Positions 6,609-7,098 of a stretch of DNA of 7,098 bases are shown here, in pieces. Where the stretch lies: assembly GCA_011620345.1 (NCBI GenBank), contig WOZJ01000050.1:28614-35711 (forward strand), written 5' to 3'. Each line of letters opens with the position of its first letter. The first letter of the stretch is position 1. The DNA comes from Nitrospirota bacterium. GTDB lineage: Bacteria > UBA2233. The notes beneath the pieces are model-generated. The model had not been told where the DNA came from. It did not search any database and worked only from the letters and a program-made list of their open reading frames with translations. The translations under genes and the position numbers were made by a program.

Positions 6609-7001
6609 ATGAGAGTTTTAAGCGACGAGTGGGTTAAAGCGGCAATCGAATCCCTCAAAAACGATGCAGATTACCAAAAGAAGGCAAAGGGGTTCGATTC
6701 CACACTACAGTTCATTGTGACTGATGTTCCCGGAGAGGCATCAGAAAAAGTATTCGGAGCGAAGGCGCCACAGATTGATGAAGTTTGGATCGGACAAAGG
6801 CGTGAAGGGTGCGATTATACAATAAATGTTACCTACCCGATTCTTAAAGATCTCCTTGCAGGGAATCTCTCTGCCACAATGGCTCTGATGCAGAAAAAAA
6901 TCAAGATTGAGGGCAACATGTCGAAGGTCATGAAGTACGTCGGGGCCGTCAACCGCATGATCGATCTCATGAAAACCGTCCCGAGCGAGTGGCCGGCCTA
7001 A
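6609..7001 (+). CDS. SCP2 sterol-carrier-domain protein
   Basis: This 130-residue single-domain protein matches the SCP2 sterol-binding fold. The diagnostic part is residues 78-110, where ILKDLLAGNLSATMALM is followed by KKIKIEGNMSKVMKY, the usual SCP2 order of helix, strand carrying the K-x-x-G step, and helix. Before it come an N-terminal helix (5-27) and beta strands (31-38, 57-62, 69-75). SCP2 domains bind lipids, fatty acyl groups or sterol-like molecules in a hydrophobic tunnel and present them to enzymes. No signal peptide, targeting tail or fused domain is seen, so it is a free cytosolic carrier of usual size. AAAGGAG at 6597-6603, 5 nt before the ATG, supports the start. As last gene, it probably delivers or holds the apolar substrate of the enzymes upstream. 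Its 5' three-quarters is visibly more AT-rich than its last 100 bases. Ligand unknown. Confidence 0.88.
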   Translation: MRVLSDEWVKAAIESLKNDADYQKKAKGFDSTLQFIVTDVPGEASEKVFGAKAPQIDEVWIGQRREGCDYTINVTYPILKDLLAGNLSATMALMQKKIKIEGNMSKVMKYVGAVNRMIDLMKTVPSEWPA

Positions 7002-7014
7002 AGAAGGAATTCTT

Positions 7015-7035
7015 GGCCCCCTTATCAAGGGGGCC
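7015..7035 (+). terminator. Hairpin after the last gene, probable transcription terminator
   Basis: GGCCCCCTT (7015-7023) pairs perfectly with AAGGGGGCC (7027-7035) around a three-base loop. This 9-bp GC-rich stem begins 13 nt after the SCP2 stop codon. The following sequence is TTGACGTTGGG, so the T-run of a textbook intrinsic terminator is missing. It may still end transcription, perhaps with help from Rho, or protect the 3' end of the message. Its position supports the operon ending here. Confidence 0.55.
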
Positions 7036-7098
7036 TTGACGTTGGGTTGATCCGGGCTGCGATGTCTTTTTGGTTTCAATAGACATTCTAGGATACCA
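7036..7098. other. Downstream non-coding end of the window
   Basis: These 63 bases follow the hairpin. I see no start codon with a ribosome site, no RNA gene and no convincing promoter. A TAGGAT at 7089-7094 could serve as a weak -10 for a gene beyond the window, but no good -35 is placed before it. Confidence 0.4.

Noticed and set aside
7066-7094. Promoter for a downstream gene (TAGGAT as -10)
   Set aside because: No acceptable -35 sits at 16-18 bp and no downstream start is visible before the window ends.

Overview
The window is a compact bacterial gene block. Six genes lie on the + strand, almost every base is coding, and gaps between genes are 10 to 66 nt. The order is: a small unrecognised protein (20-403); two paralogous FAD-dependent oxidoreductases of the phytoene desaturase / PYROXD2 type (470-2209 and 2220-3833); an NAD(P)-dependent aldehyde dehydrogenase (3860-5383); an iron-containing (group III) alcohol dehydrogenase (5394-6590); and a single-domain SCP2 sterol-carrier-like protein (6609-7001). 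Each gene has a purine-rich Shine-Dalgarno sequence. A strong hairpin (7015-7035) follows the last stop codon, so the set looks like one operon or the 3' part of one. The window opens directly on the Shine-Dalgarno of the first gene, so the promoter and any earlier genes lie outside it.

The organism is a bacterium: AGGAGG-like ribosome sites, ATG starts, slightly GC-rich DNA. Nothing here fixes the phylum. Clustering of PYROXD2-like oxidoreductases, an Fe-ADH, an ALDH and an SCP2 protein, together with an Fe-ADH that suits low-oxygen metabolism, would fit an anaerobic lipid- or alcohol-using lineage such as the Desulfobacterota. That is a weak inference from general knowledge.

Read together, the genes suggest a redox pathway on a hydrophobic substrate. 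The Fe-ADH interconverts an alcohol and an aldehyde, and the ALDH oxidises the aldehyde to an acid. The two flavoproteins would oxidise, desaturate or saturate C-C bonds of a lipid or isoprenoid. The SCP2 protein would carry or present the apolar molecule. No carotenoid, acyl-CoA or terpene synthase gene is present to name the substrate, so the pathway is a hypothesis.

Points to revisit are the first gene, whose C-terminus may be frameshifted; the first flavoprotein, which has lost glycines its neighbour retains; and the combination of genes itself. There is no tRNA, rRNA, CRISPR array, insertion sequence or long non-coding stretch.
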